In this document: piece by piece, positions 26,470 to 34,471 of the stretch | Layout: every line of letters begins with the position of its first letter | Position numbering within the stretch: position 1 is the stretch's first letter | DNA from: Nucisporomicrobium flavum | Lineage (GTDB): Bacteria > Actinomycetota > Actinomycetes > Mycobacteriales > Micromonosporaceae | Reading direction: 5' to 3' | Length of the DNA: 64,000 bases | NCBI RefSeq assembly: GCF_016464385.1 | Contig: NZ_JADMLH010000007.1 | Coordinates: 240,840 to 304,839, forward strand | The notes under the pieces: model-generated | Databases searched by the model: none | The model's input: only the letters and a program-made list of their open reading frames with translations | What the model was told of the DNA's origin: nothing | Made by a program: the position numbers and the translations under genes

Positions 26470-27660
26470 ATGAGCGCACCCTTCACCGACCTGCTCGCCC
26501 GCGCCGACGCCGAACTGGCCCGGCTCGAGGCCGCCGCCGCGGCGATCGCCACGAACCTGGTCGACCTCGACGACTCCGGCGCCCGCAAGGACCTGGACCG
26601 CACCGCGCTGACCGGGGAGACGGCCGCCGCGTGGGCGGACGCCACCGCCGCGCTGACCCAGCTGTGGGACGGCTACGGCCAGCTCACCGCACTGATCACC
26701 GCGGCCCGCTCGGCGCGGCAGCAGCGGCGCTTCGGCGACCGGGAGCGGTCGGCGTACATCGATCAGGTGCTCGGCCGCTCGATCACGCTGTCCACGACGA
26801 CCGTGCCGCTGGCCGCTCGCGGGCTGCTGGGCGCCGGCAAGGTCACCACGTCCTGCTCCCCCGCCGAGCTGCTGTCCGCGATGGAGGCCGCGTTCCAGGT
26901 CGCGGTGGGCGTGGCGACCCGGGCCGGCGAGGTGTGGCACCGGCTGCTGCCCGCGGCCGCGGACGCCGCCGCCCGCATCGCCACGCTGCGGACGCTCACC
27001 CGCTCGGCGCTGCTCGACGAGGCGGACCGGCGCCTCGGGGAGCTCACCGCACGGCTGGCCGGCGACCCGCTCGGCTGCGACGAGAGAGCGCTTGCCGAGA
27101 TCCGTACGCTGATCGACCGCGCCGACGCGGAACGCACCTCCGCCGACGAGCTGCGCGAGGCCCTGGCCCAGCGCCTCGCCGACGCGCACGACCTGGCGAC
27201 CCGGCTGGCGGCGGCCGCGCACACCGCCGCCGCCGCCGAGGAGCGGGCGGCGGGCCGGTTCCCGGACACCGCCCTGGCCACGGTGGCCGGGCCGGACCTG
27301 GGACCCGACCTCGCCGCGATCGACGCGCTCGCCGCCGCCGGGCACTGGGCGCTGATCAGCCCGCGCCTGGCCGCGTGGACCAGGCGGGCGCGCGAACGCC
27401 TCGCCGGGCTGGAAGCGGCCGCCGCGCGCAACGCCCGGCTGCTGGCCGCGCGGGACGAGCTACGGGGGCGGCTGGGGGCGTACGAGGCCAAGGCGGGCAG
27501 CCGCGGGGTCGCCGAGGATCCCGTGCTCGCGCCGCTCGCCGAGCGCGCCCGCGGGCTGCTCTACACCGCGCCGTGCGATCTCGAGGCCGCGCGCGGTGCC
27601 GTGGCCGCGTACCAGGACGCGGTGTCCGCGCTGACGACCGCGAGGGAGGGCCGCCGATGA
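26470..27660 (+). CDS. Alpha-helical protein of unknown function in the PknG operon
   Basis: A 396-residue cytoplasmic protein, almost all Ala/Leu/Arg/Glu-rich helix with heptad-like patterns (LARADAELARLEAAAAAIAT, ELREALAQRLADAHDLATRL, LAAWTRRARERLAGLEAAAA). No signal peptide, membrane helix or catalytic motif is seen, and I recognise no family. It starts 8 nt after glnH and its stop overlaps the pknG start (ATGA), so it is made in step with the kinase. It has no counterpart in the mycobacterial glnX-glnH-pknG cluster. It could be a coiled-coil scaffold or a PknG substrate or adaptor; that is inference from position. Confidence 0.75.
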   Translation: MSAPFTDLLARADAELARLEAAAAAIATNLVDLDDSGARKDLDRTALTGETAAAWADATAALTQLWDGYGQLTALITAARSARQQRRFGDRERSAYIDQVLGRSITLSTTTVPLAARGLLGAGKVTTSCSPAELLSAMEAAFQVAVGVATRAGEVWHRLLPAAADAAARIATLRTLTRSALLDEADRRLGELTARLAGDPLGCDERALAEIRTLIDRADAERTSADELREALAQRLADAHDLATRLAAAAHTAAAAEERAAGRFPDTALATVAGPDLGPDLAAIDALAAAGHWALISPRLAAWTRRARERLAGLEAAAARNARLLAARDELRGRLGAYEAKAGSRGVAEDPVLAPLAERARGLLYTAPCDLEAARGAVAAYQDAVSALTTAREGRR

Positions 27661-29870
27661 CGTGCCAGCGCAACTGCCCCGGGACCATTCAGGACGGTTA
27701 CTGCGACACCTGCGGCATGGCCCCCGTGAAAACGCCCGTTCCTGCGCCGCAGCAGCGGGCGGCCACCGCCCCTTCGGTCCGCACGGCCGCCGTGTCCACC
27801 GCCCCTTCGGTCCGCACGGCCGCCGTGTCCACGCGGACCGGCAGTTCGGCGCGCACCGGCAGCGCACGGACGGGAACCCGCAGGCGTCGCTTCGGCGGTG
27901 GCCTGGTCGACGTCGCCCCGCTGGAGCCCCGCGACCCGGCGACCGCCGTGATGACCCTGGCAGAGGTCCCGGAGGACAAGCGCTACTGCGGCAAGTGCGG
28001 CAACCCTGTCGGCCGTACCCGCGGTGACCGTCCGGGGCGCACGTCCGGGTTCTGCCCCTCGTGCGGCGAGCCGTTCAACTTCACCCCCAAGCTCGGCAAG
28101 GGCGACCTGGTCGCCGGCCAGTACGAGGTGGTCGGCCCGCTGGCGCACGGCGGCCTCGGCTGGATCTACCTGGCGGTCGACAAGAACGTCTCGGACCGCT
28201 GGGTGGTGCTCAAGGGCCTGCTCAACTCCGGCGACGAGGACGCGCTCGCCGCGGCGGTGGCCGAGCGGCGCTTCCTGGCCGAGGTCGAGCACCCCGGCAT
28301 CGTGCGGATCTACAACTTCGTCGAGCACGACGGCGCCGGCTACATCGTCATGGAGTACGTCGGCGGCGAGTCCCTCAAGGACATCCTCAAGCAGCGCCGG
28401 GAACGCGCCGGCGGCCCGGATCCGCTGCCGGTGGAGCAGGCGCTCGCGTACGCGCTGGAGATCATGCCGGCGTTCGGCTACCTGCACGACCGGGGCCTGA
28501 TCTTCTGCGACTTCAAGCCGGACAACGTCATCCAGAGCGGCGACCAGGTCCGGCTCATCGACCTGGGCGGCGTGGTGCACGTCGACGACCTGGACGCCGC
28601 CCTGTACGGCACGGTCGGCTACCAGGCGCCGGAGATGGCCCGGACCGGCCCGTCGGTGCAGAGCGACCTCTACACGATCGGCCGCACCCTGGCCGTGCTC
28701 ACAACGGACTTCCGCGGCTACCAGAGCACGTACAAGGAGAGCCTGCCGGACCCCGGCGAGGTCGAGGTGTACCGGCGGCACGACTCGTTCCACCGGCTGC
28801 TCGTCCGCGCCACCCGCCCCGACCCGGCCGAGCGGTTCGAGGATGCCGCCGAGATGGCCGAGCAGATGCTGGGCGTGCTGCGCGAGGTGCTCGCCGCCGG
28901 CGACGGCGAACCGCGGCCGGCGACGTCCCGGCTGTTCACCGGCGAGCTGCGGACCGACCCGCGCGGCGACGAGCCGCAGTGGCGGCACCTGCCCGCGCCG
29001 ATGATCGACCTCGCCGACCCGGCCGCCGGTTTCCTCGCGTCGGTCACCCTCACCGACCCCCGCGAGGTGCTCGCGCTGCTCGGCAAGGCACCCGAGCACA
29101 CCGTCGAGGTGCAGTTGCGGGCACTGCGGGCGTACATCGACATCGGGCCCGACGCGTTCGGCCAGGCCGCGAAGCTGCGCGACGCCATCGCCGCGACGTT
29201 CGGGTCGGACTGGCGCATCGCCTGGTACGACGGCGTGCTCGCGCTCGCCGCCGGGGACTTCGGGCGCGCCGCGGAACGCTTCGACGCCGTCTACTCGGCG
29301 CTGCCCGGCGAGCTCGCGCCGAAGCTGGCCCTGGCGCTGAGCCTGGAGCTGGCCGGGCGGCACGCGGACGCGGCGCGGCACTACGACGTCGTCAGCCGGA
29401 CCGACCCGGCGTACACCACCGCCGCGACCGGGCTGGCCCGGTGCCGGCTCGCGCTCGGTGACCGCGACGGGGCGGTCGAGGCGTACAACCGGGTTCCGGG
29501 CACGTCGGCGGCCCACCGCAGCTCCCAGGTCGGTGCGGTGCGCGCCCTCGTCCGCGCCCACCCCTCCGCGCGGGCCGATGTGGCCGCGCTGACCGCCGCC
29601 GCCGCGCTGATCGAGCGCCTGGAGATGGAGGCCGCCCAGCTGGCCGCCCTGCGCGCCGAGCTGCTGGAGCAGGCGCTGCGGGCGCTGGCCACGGGCGTCC
29701 CGGTGCCGGCCGCGGTGCTGGGTACGCCCGGCGACGGCACCGCCGGGGAACGTGACGTCCGGTTCGCGCTCGAGGCCGCGTACCGGGAGATGGCCCGGGC
29801 CGCGCACGGCCCGGAGCGGATCCGCCTCGTCGATCTCGCCAACGCCTCCCGACCGAGGACCCGCACATGA
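27657..29870 (+). CDS. pknG: Serine/threonine protein kinase PknG
   Basis: A 737-residue kinase with the PknG layout. An extra N-terminal zinc-ribbon-like motif (C3, C7, C16, C19) is followed by a Ser/Thr/Arg-rich linker with a duplicated 11-residue unit, then a rubredoxin-like domain (C111-x2-C114, C133-x2-C136), a kinase domain and a C-terminal TPR region (about 480-700). Kinase residues: Gly-rich loop LAHGGLGWIY, Lys186 in VVLKG, catalytic Asp285 in FCDFKPDN and Asp302 in IDLGG. The DLG in place of DFG and the missing HRD Arg are PknG traits. Mycobacterial PknG phosphorylates the FHA protein GarA and so tunes 2-oxoglutarate/glutamate metabolism. The start overlaps the previous stop (ATGA). 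Confidence 0.95.
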   Translation: MTCQRNCPGTIQDGYCDTCGMAPVKTPVPAPQQRAATAPSVRTAAVSTAPSVRTAAVSTRTGSSARTGSARTGTRRRRFGGGLVDVAPLEPRDPATAVMTLAEVPEDKRYCGKCGNPVGRTRGDRPGRTSGFCPSCGEPFNFTPKLGKGDLVAGQYEVVGPLAHGGLGWIYLAVDKNVSDRWVVLKGLLNSGDEDALAAAVAERRFLAEVEHPGIVRIYNFVEHDGAGYIVMEYVGGESLKDILKQRRERAGGPDPLPVEQALAYALEIMPAFGYLHDRGLIFCDFKPDNVIQSGDQVRLIDLGGVVHVDDLDAALYGTVGYQAPEMARTGPSVQSDLYTIGRTLAVLTTDFRGYQSTYKESLPDPGEVEVYRRHDSFHRLLVRATRPDPAERFEDAAEMAEQMLGVLREVLAAGDGEPRPATSRLFTGELRTDPRGDEPQWRHLPAPMIDLADPAAGFLASVTLTDPREVLALLGKAPEHTVEVQLRALRAYIDIGPDAFGQAAKLRDAIAATFGSDWRIAWYDGVLALAAGDFGRAAERFDAVYSALPGELAPKLALALSLELAGRHADAARHYDVVSRTDPAYTTAATGLARCRLALGDRDGAVEAYNRVPGTSAAHRSSQVGAVRALVRAHPSARADVAALTAAAALIERLEMEAAQLAALRAELLEQALRALATGVPVPAAVLGTPGDGTAGERDVRFALEAAYREMARAAHGPERIRLVDLANASRPRTRT
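27765..27830 (+). repeat. 33-bp tandem duplication in the pknG linker
   Basis: Two adjacent in-frame 33-bp units (27765-27797, 27798-27830) encode TAPSVRTAAVS twice. This adds Ser and Thr residues to the disordered stretch where mycobacterial PknG autophosphorylates. Confidence 0.88.
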
Positions 29871-30829
29871 CCGTTTCCCTGGAGTGCGCCGCGTGCGCCG
29901 ACGAGCGGGCCGCCGGCGCCGCCTTCTGTGAGAGCTGCGGCCGCACGCTGGCCACCGGCTCCCCGGCCGGCGCGGGTCCGCAGTGCCAGGCCTGCGGGCC
30001 GGCCGGGGCGGTCGACGCCGACGGGTACTGCGGCACCTGCGGGATGCTCGCCGCGCGTCCCCGCGACCACGCCGAGGCCGACAGCTCGCCGGTGGCGGCC
30101 GCCGTCACCGACCGCGGGCTGCGCCACCACCGCAACGAGGACGCGATGTGGCTGGCCGTTCGGGGCGCCGACGCAGACGCCGTGGTCTGCGACGGGGTGT
30201 CCGCGTCGTACGACCCCGACGTGGCCTCCGCGGTCGCGGCGGAGGCGGCCGGCAAGGTGCTCGCCGCGGGTGGCGACGACCTCGCCGGCCGGATCGCCGA
30301 GGCGATCACCGCCGCCGGCGCCGCGGTGGCGGAGCTGGCCCGCACCGACCCCCGCCGTGCCGCGTCCAACCCGGCCTGCACGATCGTGGCGGCGTGCGTG
30401 CGCGGCACGGAGGTCGGGTACGGCTGGGTCGGCGACAGCCGCGCGTACTGGGTGCCGGAACAGGGCGAGGCCCGGCAGCTGACCGAGGACGACTCGTGGG
30501 CCACGCACGCGATCGCACTCGGCGTGGACCCGCAGTCGGCGTGGAACGACCCGAAGGCGCACGCCATCACCGCCTGGCTCGGCGCGGATGCCGGGCCCGT
30601 ACGGCCGCGCACCGACACCCTGCGCCCCGGCGAGGCGGGCATTCTGGTGCTCTGCAGCGACGGGCTGTGGAACTACCTCACCGAGCCCGCCGAGCTCGCG
30701 TCGACCGTGCGTGCCGCCGTACGCGAGGCACCTGATCTGATATCTGCGGCCCGGTCCCTGGTCACCTTCGCGAACGACGCCGGCGGGGCCGACAACATCA
30801 CCGTGGTCCTGGTACCGATCCACACGTAG
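29867..30829 (+). CDS. PP2C-type protein phosphatase with N-terminal zinc ribbons
   Basis: A 320-residue phosphatase. The first 60 residues hold four CxxC pairs (CAAC, CESC, CQAC, CGTC), a double zinc ribbon. The PP2C domain has the metal-ligand motifs RGLRHHRNEDAMWL, AVVCDGVS, GWVGDSRAYW, LVLCSDGLWNYL and GGADNITVVLV, so it should be an active Mn/Mg-dependent Ser/Thr phosphatase. No membrane segment. Its start overlaps the pknG stop (ATGA), which suggests balanced production; it probably reverses PknG phosphorylation of shared targets. Mycobacterial pknG lacks such a neighbour. Confidence 0.92.
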   Translation: MTVSLECAACADERAAGAAFCESCGRTLATGSPAGAGPQCQACGPAGAVDADGYCGTCGMLAARPRDHAEADSSPVAAAVTDRGLRHHRNEDAMWLAVRGADADAVVCDGVSASYDPDVASAVAAEAAGKVLAAGGDDLAGRIAEAITAAGAAVAELARTDPRRAASNPACTIVAACVRGTEVGYGWVGDSRAYWVPEQGEARQLTEDDSWATHAIALGVDPQSAWNDPKAHAITAWLGADAGPVRPRTDTLRPGEAGILVLCSDGLWNYLTEPAELASTVRAAVREAPDLISAARSLVTFANDAGGADNITVVLVPIHT

Positions 30830-30838
30830 GGAGAGCCC

Positions 30839-32104
30839 GTGGCATACACCGCCGAGGCGTTCCAGAACGAGTTCCTCGCCCTGGGCGCGACCGAGGTCAA
30901 CGCGATCGTCACCGTCACGTCGTCCGGCGCGGAGGGCGGACGGCGCACGGCCGGCGCGACCGAGATCATCATCGTGGACTGCTCCGGCTCGATGCAGGCC
31001 GAGGGCCGCATGATCGCCGCCCGGCAGGCCGCCAAGGCCGCCGTGAACTGCATCGACGACGGCGTACGCTTCGCCATCGTCGCGGGCGTCAGCACCGCGC
31101 AGCAGCTCTTCCCGGCGCCCGGGCAGCTGGCCGTGGCGACGCCGGAGACCCGCGCCCAGGCGGTGCACGCGATCGACCGGCTGCAGGCCAACGGCGGCAC
31201 CGCGATGGGCGCCTGGCTGAAGCTGGCCCACCAGCTGTTCGCGCAGCGCCCCGGTGACATCCAGCACGCGATCCTGCTGACCGACGGCGAGAACGGCGAG
31301 TACAAGGGCTACCTGGAGAGCGTGCTGCAGGAGATCGGCGGCTCGTTCACCTGCGACTGCCGTGGCGTGGGCACCAACTGGACGGTCTCCGAGCTGCGCA
31401 AGATCGCCACCGCCATGCTCGGTACGGTCGACATCGTGGCCCGCCCGCAGGACCTGGCCGCGGCCTTCGAGCAGATGATGACGGCCGCGATGGGCAAGAC
31501 CAGCGCCGACGTGCAGCTCAAGGTCTGGACGCCGGTGAACTCCACGATCCGCTTCGTCAAGCAGGTCGAGCCGCAGATGGTGGATCTGACCGGCAAGCGC
31601 ATCGAGGACGGGCCGCGGGCCGGCCGCTACCCGCTCGGTTCGTGGGGCTCGGAGAGCCGCGACTACCACGTCTGCGTGGACGTGACCGCGGGTGCGGCCG
31701 GCGACGAGATGCTCGCCGCGCGGGTGTCCGTCGTGGAGGGTGACGTCGTGCACGCCCAGAGCCTGGTCCGCGCGGTGTGGACGGACGACAGCGCCCTGTC
31801 GGCGCGGATCAACCGCCAGGTCGCCCACTACACCGGCCAGGCCGAGCTCGCGGAGGTCATCCAGGCCGGCATCGAGGCCCGCAAGGCCGGGGACGACCGT
31901 ACGGCGACCCTCAAGTTCGGCCGGGCGGCGCAGCTGGCGCACCAGAGCGGCAACAAGGCTACCGAGGAGCTGCTGTCCACGGTGGTGGAGATCGAGGACG
32001 CCGAGACGGGTACGGTCCGGCTGCGGCGCAGGATCGAGGCGGCCGACGAGATGGCCCTCGACACCCGCTCGACGAAGACCGTACGGGTGGGGCGCGGCCA
32101 GTGA
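30839..32104 (+). CDS. VWA-domain protein (TerY-like) of the PknG operon
   Basis: A 421-residue protein. The von Willebrand A domain (about residues 40-225) has an intact MIDAS: D47-x-S49-x-S51 in IIIVDCSGSMQ, the Thr in NGGTAMGAWL and the Asp in HAILLTDGENG. The C-terminal half is beta-rich (about 225-340) and ends in a helical segment (GDDRTATLKFGRAAQLAHQS). The GTG start follows GGGAGA and lies 9 nt after the phosphatase gene. Kinase, PP2C and VWA genes together form the TerY-P triad described for Ter stress systems. A role as a metal-dependent scaffold in the complex is inferred. Confidence 0.88.
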   Translation: MAYTAEAFQNEFLALGATEVNAIVTVTSSGAEGGRRTAGATEIIIVDCSGSMQAEGRMIAARQAAKAAVNCIDDGVRFAIVAGVSTAQQLFPAPGQLAVATPETRAQAVHAIDRLQANGGTAMGAWLKLAHQLFAQRPGDIQHAILLTDGENGEYKGYLESVLQEIGGSFTCDCRGVGTNWTVSELRKIATAMLGTVDIVARPQDLAAAFEQMMTAAMGKTSADVQLKVWTPVNSTIRFVKQVEPQMVDLTGKRIEDGPRAGRYPLGSWGSESRDYHVCVDVTAGAAGDEMLAARVSVVEGDVVHAQSLVRAVWTDDSALSARINRQVAHYTGQAELAEVIQAGIEARKAGDDRTATLKFGRAAQLAHQSGNKATEELLSTVVEIEDAETGTVRLRRRIEAADEMALDTRSTKTVRVGRGQ

Positions 32105-32724
32105 CCACGTACGCCTGCCCCAAGGGTCACGTCTCGGCCACCGACGACTTCTGCGACACGTGCGGCGCCCGCATGTCCGGCGCCGCCCCGGCCGCGCCCG
32201 CGACGGCCGGCGCGCCCGCGGGGCCGGCGTGCCCGCATTGCGGAGCGCCCCGGGCCGGCAGCGGGCGCTTCTGCGAGGACTGCGGCTTCGACCACCACAC
32301 GGGCAAGATCCCGGCGCTGGGCGGGTCCGGCGAGCCCGCACCGGCCTGGACGGCGACGATCACCGCGGACCGCGAGTACTTCGAGGCCAACGCGATCGAG
32401 GGGGTCGACTTCCCGGCCGAGACCCGGACCCGCACGATCACCCTGCCGTCCCCGCAGGCCCGCATCGGCCGGCACAGCACCTCCAAGGGGACCAGCCCGG
32501 AGATCGACCTCGCCGACGACGACCCGGGCGTCTCGCACGCCCACGCGCTGCTGACGCTGAGCGTCGACGGGGTGTGGCTGCTGACCGACCTCGGCTCGAC
32601 CAACGGCACGTACGTCAACGACGAGCAGAAGCCCCTCGCGGCGGGGCACAGCCGCGGGCTGGCCGACGGCGACCGGGTGCACGTGGGCGCCTGGACGACG
32701 ATCACCCTGCACGCCCCGGCCTGA
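32101..32724 (+). CDS. FHA-domain protein with N-terminal zinc ribbons
   Basis: A 207-residue protein. The N-terminus has CxxC pairs in an FCDTCGARM unit and then ACPHCGAP...FCEDCGFD; the FHA domain fills about residues 95-205. Phosphothreonine-binding residues are intact: ARIGRHS, GVSHAHALL and LGSTNGTYVN. The start overlaps the VWA stop (GTGA). In mycobacteria the FHA protein GarA is the substrate and reader of PknG; GarA has an N-terminal ETTS-type phosphosite, which I do not see here. It may therefore be an adaptor that recruits phosphorylated partners rather than a true GarA. Confidence 0.92.
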   Translation: MTTYACPKGHVSATDDFCDTCGARMSGAAPAAPATAGAPAGPACPHCGAPRAGSGRFCEDCGFDHHTGKIPALGGSGEPAPAWTATITADREYFEANAIEGVDFPAETRTRTITLPSPQARIGRHSTSKGTSPEIDLADDDPGVSHAHALLTLSVDGVWLLTDLGSTNGTYVNDEQKPLAAGHSRGLADGDRVHVGAWTTITLHAPA

Positions 32725-32736
32725 CCCGCGCGCCGG

Positions 32737-33444
32737 TCAGCCACTGCGGGCGGTCAGCGCGGCGCCGATGCAGTCGAGGACGCGGTCCAGCCCGTACCGG
32801 AACTGCTCGTCGCGGTCCAGGTGCAGCTGGCGGGCCTCCCCCACGATCCTGGCGAACATCGGGTACTGCCCGCTGTCCAGGATCTGCTGGATGCGAGGGC
32901 CGCTGCGCGCCATCCATTCCGCCTCGCTGACACCGCTGCGGCGTGCCTCCTCGGCCCGCGTGATCTCCTCGCGCACGGCGCCCTCGACGTAGCCGTTGAG
33001 GATCGCCATGAGGCTGAGGTTCTCGTCGATGGACACGTACGCGTCGAGCGCACCCATCGTCCCCTCGATCACGCGCAGCTGGTGCGGGCCGAAGCTGGGC
33101 AGCGACCGGTGCACGGTGGCGATCCAGGGATGTCGCAGCCACATGGCCCGCATGCCGTCGGCGTACCGCGTCAGGTCCGCGCGCCAGTCGCCGGAGGGCA
33201 GGCCGTCGACGTCGATCTCGCCCATCAGCCGGTCGGCCATGAGCTCGATGAGGTCGTCGCGGCTGGGCACGTACCGGTAGAGCGACATCGCGCCGGCGCC
33301 GATCTCCGTGGCGATGCGCCGCATGGTGGCGGCCTCCAGCCCTTCGGCGTCGGCGATCCGGATGGCCGCCTCGGTGATCTGCGCGCGGCTGTAGGCGGGC
33401 CTGGGCCCCCGGGCCGGGCGCTCGGGACGCATCCAGATGTTCAC
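32737..33444 (-). CDS. TetR-family regulator (TetR_C_1 type)
   Basis: A 235-residue repressor. Helix-turn-helix: QITEAAIRIADAEGLEAATM with GAGAMSLYRYVPSRDDLIEL. The C-terminal domain (WIATVHRSLPSFGPHQLRV) is the type found in tetracycline/daunorubicin-like efflux regulators. GTG 33444 is supported by AGGAGG at 7 nt. It is divergent from the DrrA-like ATPase gene, with two GTAC-N3-GTAC sites in between. It converges with the FHA gene, 12 nt apart. Confidence 0.9.
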   Translation of the reverse strand: MNIWMRPERPARGPRPAYSRAQITEAAIRIADAEGLEAATMRRIATEIGAGAMSLYRYVPSRDDLIELMADRLMGEIDVDGLPSGDWRADLTRYADGMRAMWLRHPWIATVHRSLPSFGPHQLRVIEGTMGALDAYVSIDENLSLMAILNGYVEGAVREEITRAEEARRSGVSEAEWMARSGPRIQQILDSGQYPMFARIVGEARQLHLDRDEQFRYGLDRVLDCIGAALTARSG

Positions 33445-33460
33445 CCTCGCACCTCCTGGT

Positions 33461-33523
33461 TGCGTACATCGTACCCAGTGGCGTAGCGTCCGTGCCGTTA
33501 CTGCGTACGACGTACCCAGTGGA
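33461..33523. promoter_or_regulatory. Two direct-repeat operators GTAC-N3-GTAC
   Basis: TGCGTACATCGTACCCAGTG starts at 33461 and TGCGTACGACGTACCCAGTG at 33502. The cores GTACATCGTAC (33464-33474) and GTACGACGTAC (33505-33515) are palindromic and 41 bp apart, about four helical turns. The second site touches the GGAGGG ribosome-binding site of the ABC gene. Confidence 0.82.
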
Positions 33524-33529
33524 GGGATC

Positions 33530-34471
33530 ATGGCGGATCCGATGGTGGTCGCCGAGGGGCTGCACAGGCACTTCGGCGCCACCCATGCGCTGCGCGGCCT
33601 CGACCTGAGCGTCCCGGCCGGCACGGTCTGCGGCGTTCTGGGACCCAACGGCGCCGGGAAGACGACCGCCGTGCGCATCCTGGCGACCCTGTGCCGCCCC
33701 GACGCCGGTCACGCCCGGGTCGCCGGGCACGACGTCGTCCGCGAGGCGGACAAGGTGCGTCCGAGGATCGGGCTCGCGGGCCAGTACGCCGCCGTGGACG
33801 ACATGCTGACCGGCCGGGCCAATCTGCGCATGTTCGGGCGGCTCTCGCACCTGACCCGGCGCGTGGCCCACCGGCGGGCTGACGAGCTGCTCGACCGTTT
33901 CGGCCTGGCCGAGGCCGCCGACCGCCCGGTCGGCGGCTGGTCCGGCGGCATGCGGCGCCGCCTCGACCTGATCAGCTGTCTCCTGGTGCGCCCCGACGTG
34001 CTGTTCCTGGACGAGCCCACAACCGGCCTGGACCCCCGCAGCCGCGGCCAGATCTGGGACCACGTCCGCGAGCTGGTGGCCGACGGCACCACGGTGCTGC
34101 TGACCACGCAGCACCTCGACGAGGCCGATCAGCTGGCCGACACCGTCACCGTCATCGACCACGGGCGGGCCATCGCCACGGGCACGCCGGACGAGCTGAA
34201 GGCCACCATCGGGGACCGCCTGGACGTCACGGTGGCGGATCCCGCCGCGCTGGACCGGGCGGTCACCGTGCTGGAGGCCCTGACCGGCGCCGAACCCGCC
34301 CCGGGCGACGAGCGGCTCAGCGTGCCCGTACCCGGAGGCGGCCTGCGGCTCGCCGACGTCGTCCGCGCGCTCGACCACGCCGGGGTTGCCGCGGCCGACG
34401 TACGGCTGCGCCGGCCCACCCTCGACGAGGTGTTCCTGCGCCTCACCGACCGGAAGGAGGCAGTCCGATGA
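33530..34471 (+). CDS. ABC transporter ATP-binding protein (DrrA family)
   Basis: A 313-residue ATPase. Walker A GPNGAGKTTAVRIL, signature GGWSGGMRRRLDL, Walker B VLFLDEPTTGLD and the switch TTQHLDEADQLAD are present. The long C-terminal DUF4162-like tail is typical of daunorubicin-resistance DrrA proteins. The ATG follows GGAGGG. It overlaps the permease gene by ATGA and is predicted to be repressed by the divergent TetR. A drug or secondary-metabolite exporter is likely. Confidence 0.92.
   Translation: MADPMVVAEGLHRHFGATHALRGLDLSVPAGTVCGVLGPNGAGKTTAVRILATLCRPDAGHARVAGHDVVREADKVRPRIGLAGQYAAVDDMLTGRANLRMFGRLSHLTRRVAHRRADELLDRFGLAEAADRPVGGWSGGMRRRLDLISCLLVRPDVLFLDEPTTGLDPRSRGQIWDHVRELVADGTTVLLTTQHLDEADQLADTVTVIDHGRAIATGTPDELKATIGDRLDVTVADPAALDRAVTVLEALTGAEPAPGDERLSVPVPGGGLRLADVVRALDHAGVAAADVRLRRPTLDEVFLRLTDRKEAVR

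Noticed and set aside
25288..27660. One long frame joining sequence antecedent to the helical protein
   Set aside because: The first part overlaps glnX and glnH in another frame and is Arg/Gly-rich nonsense. The helical protein starts at the ATG at 26470.
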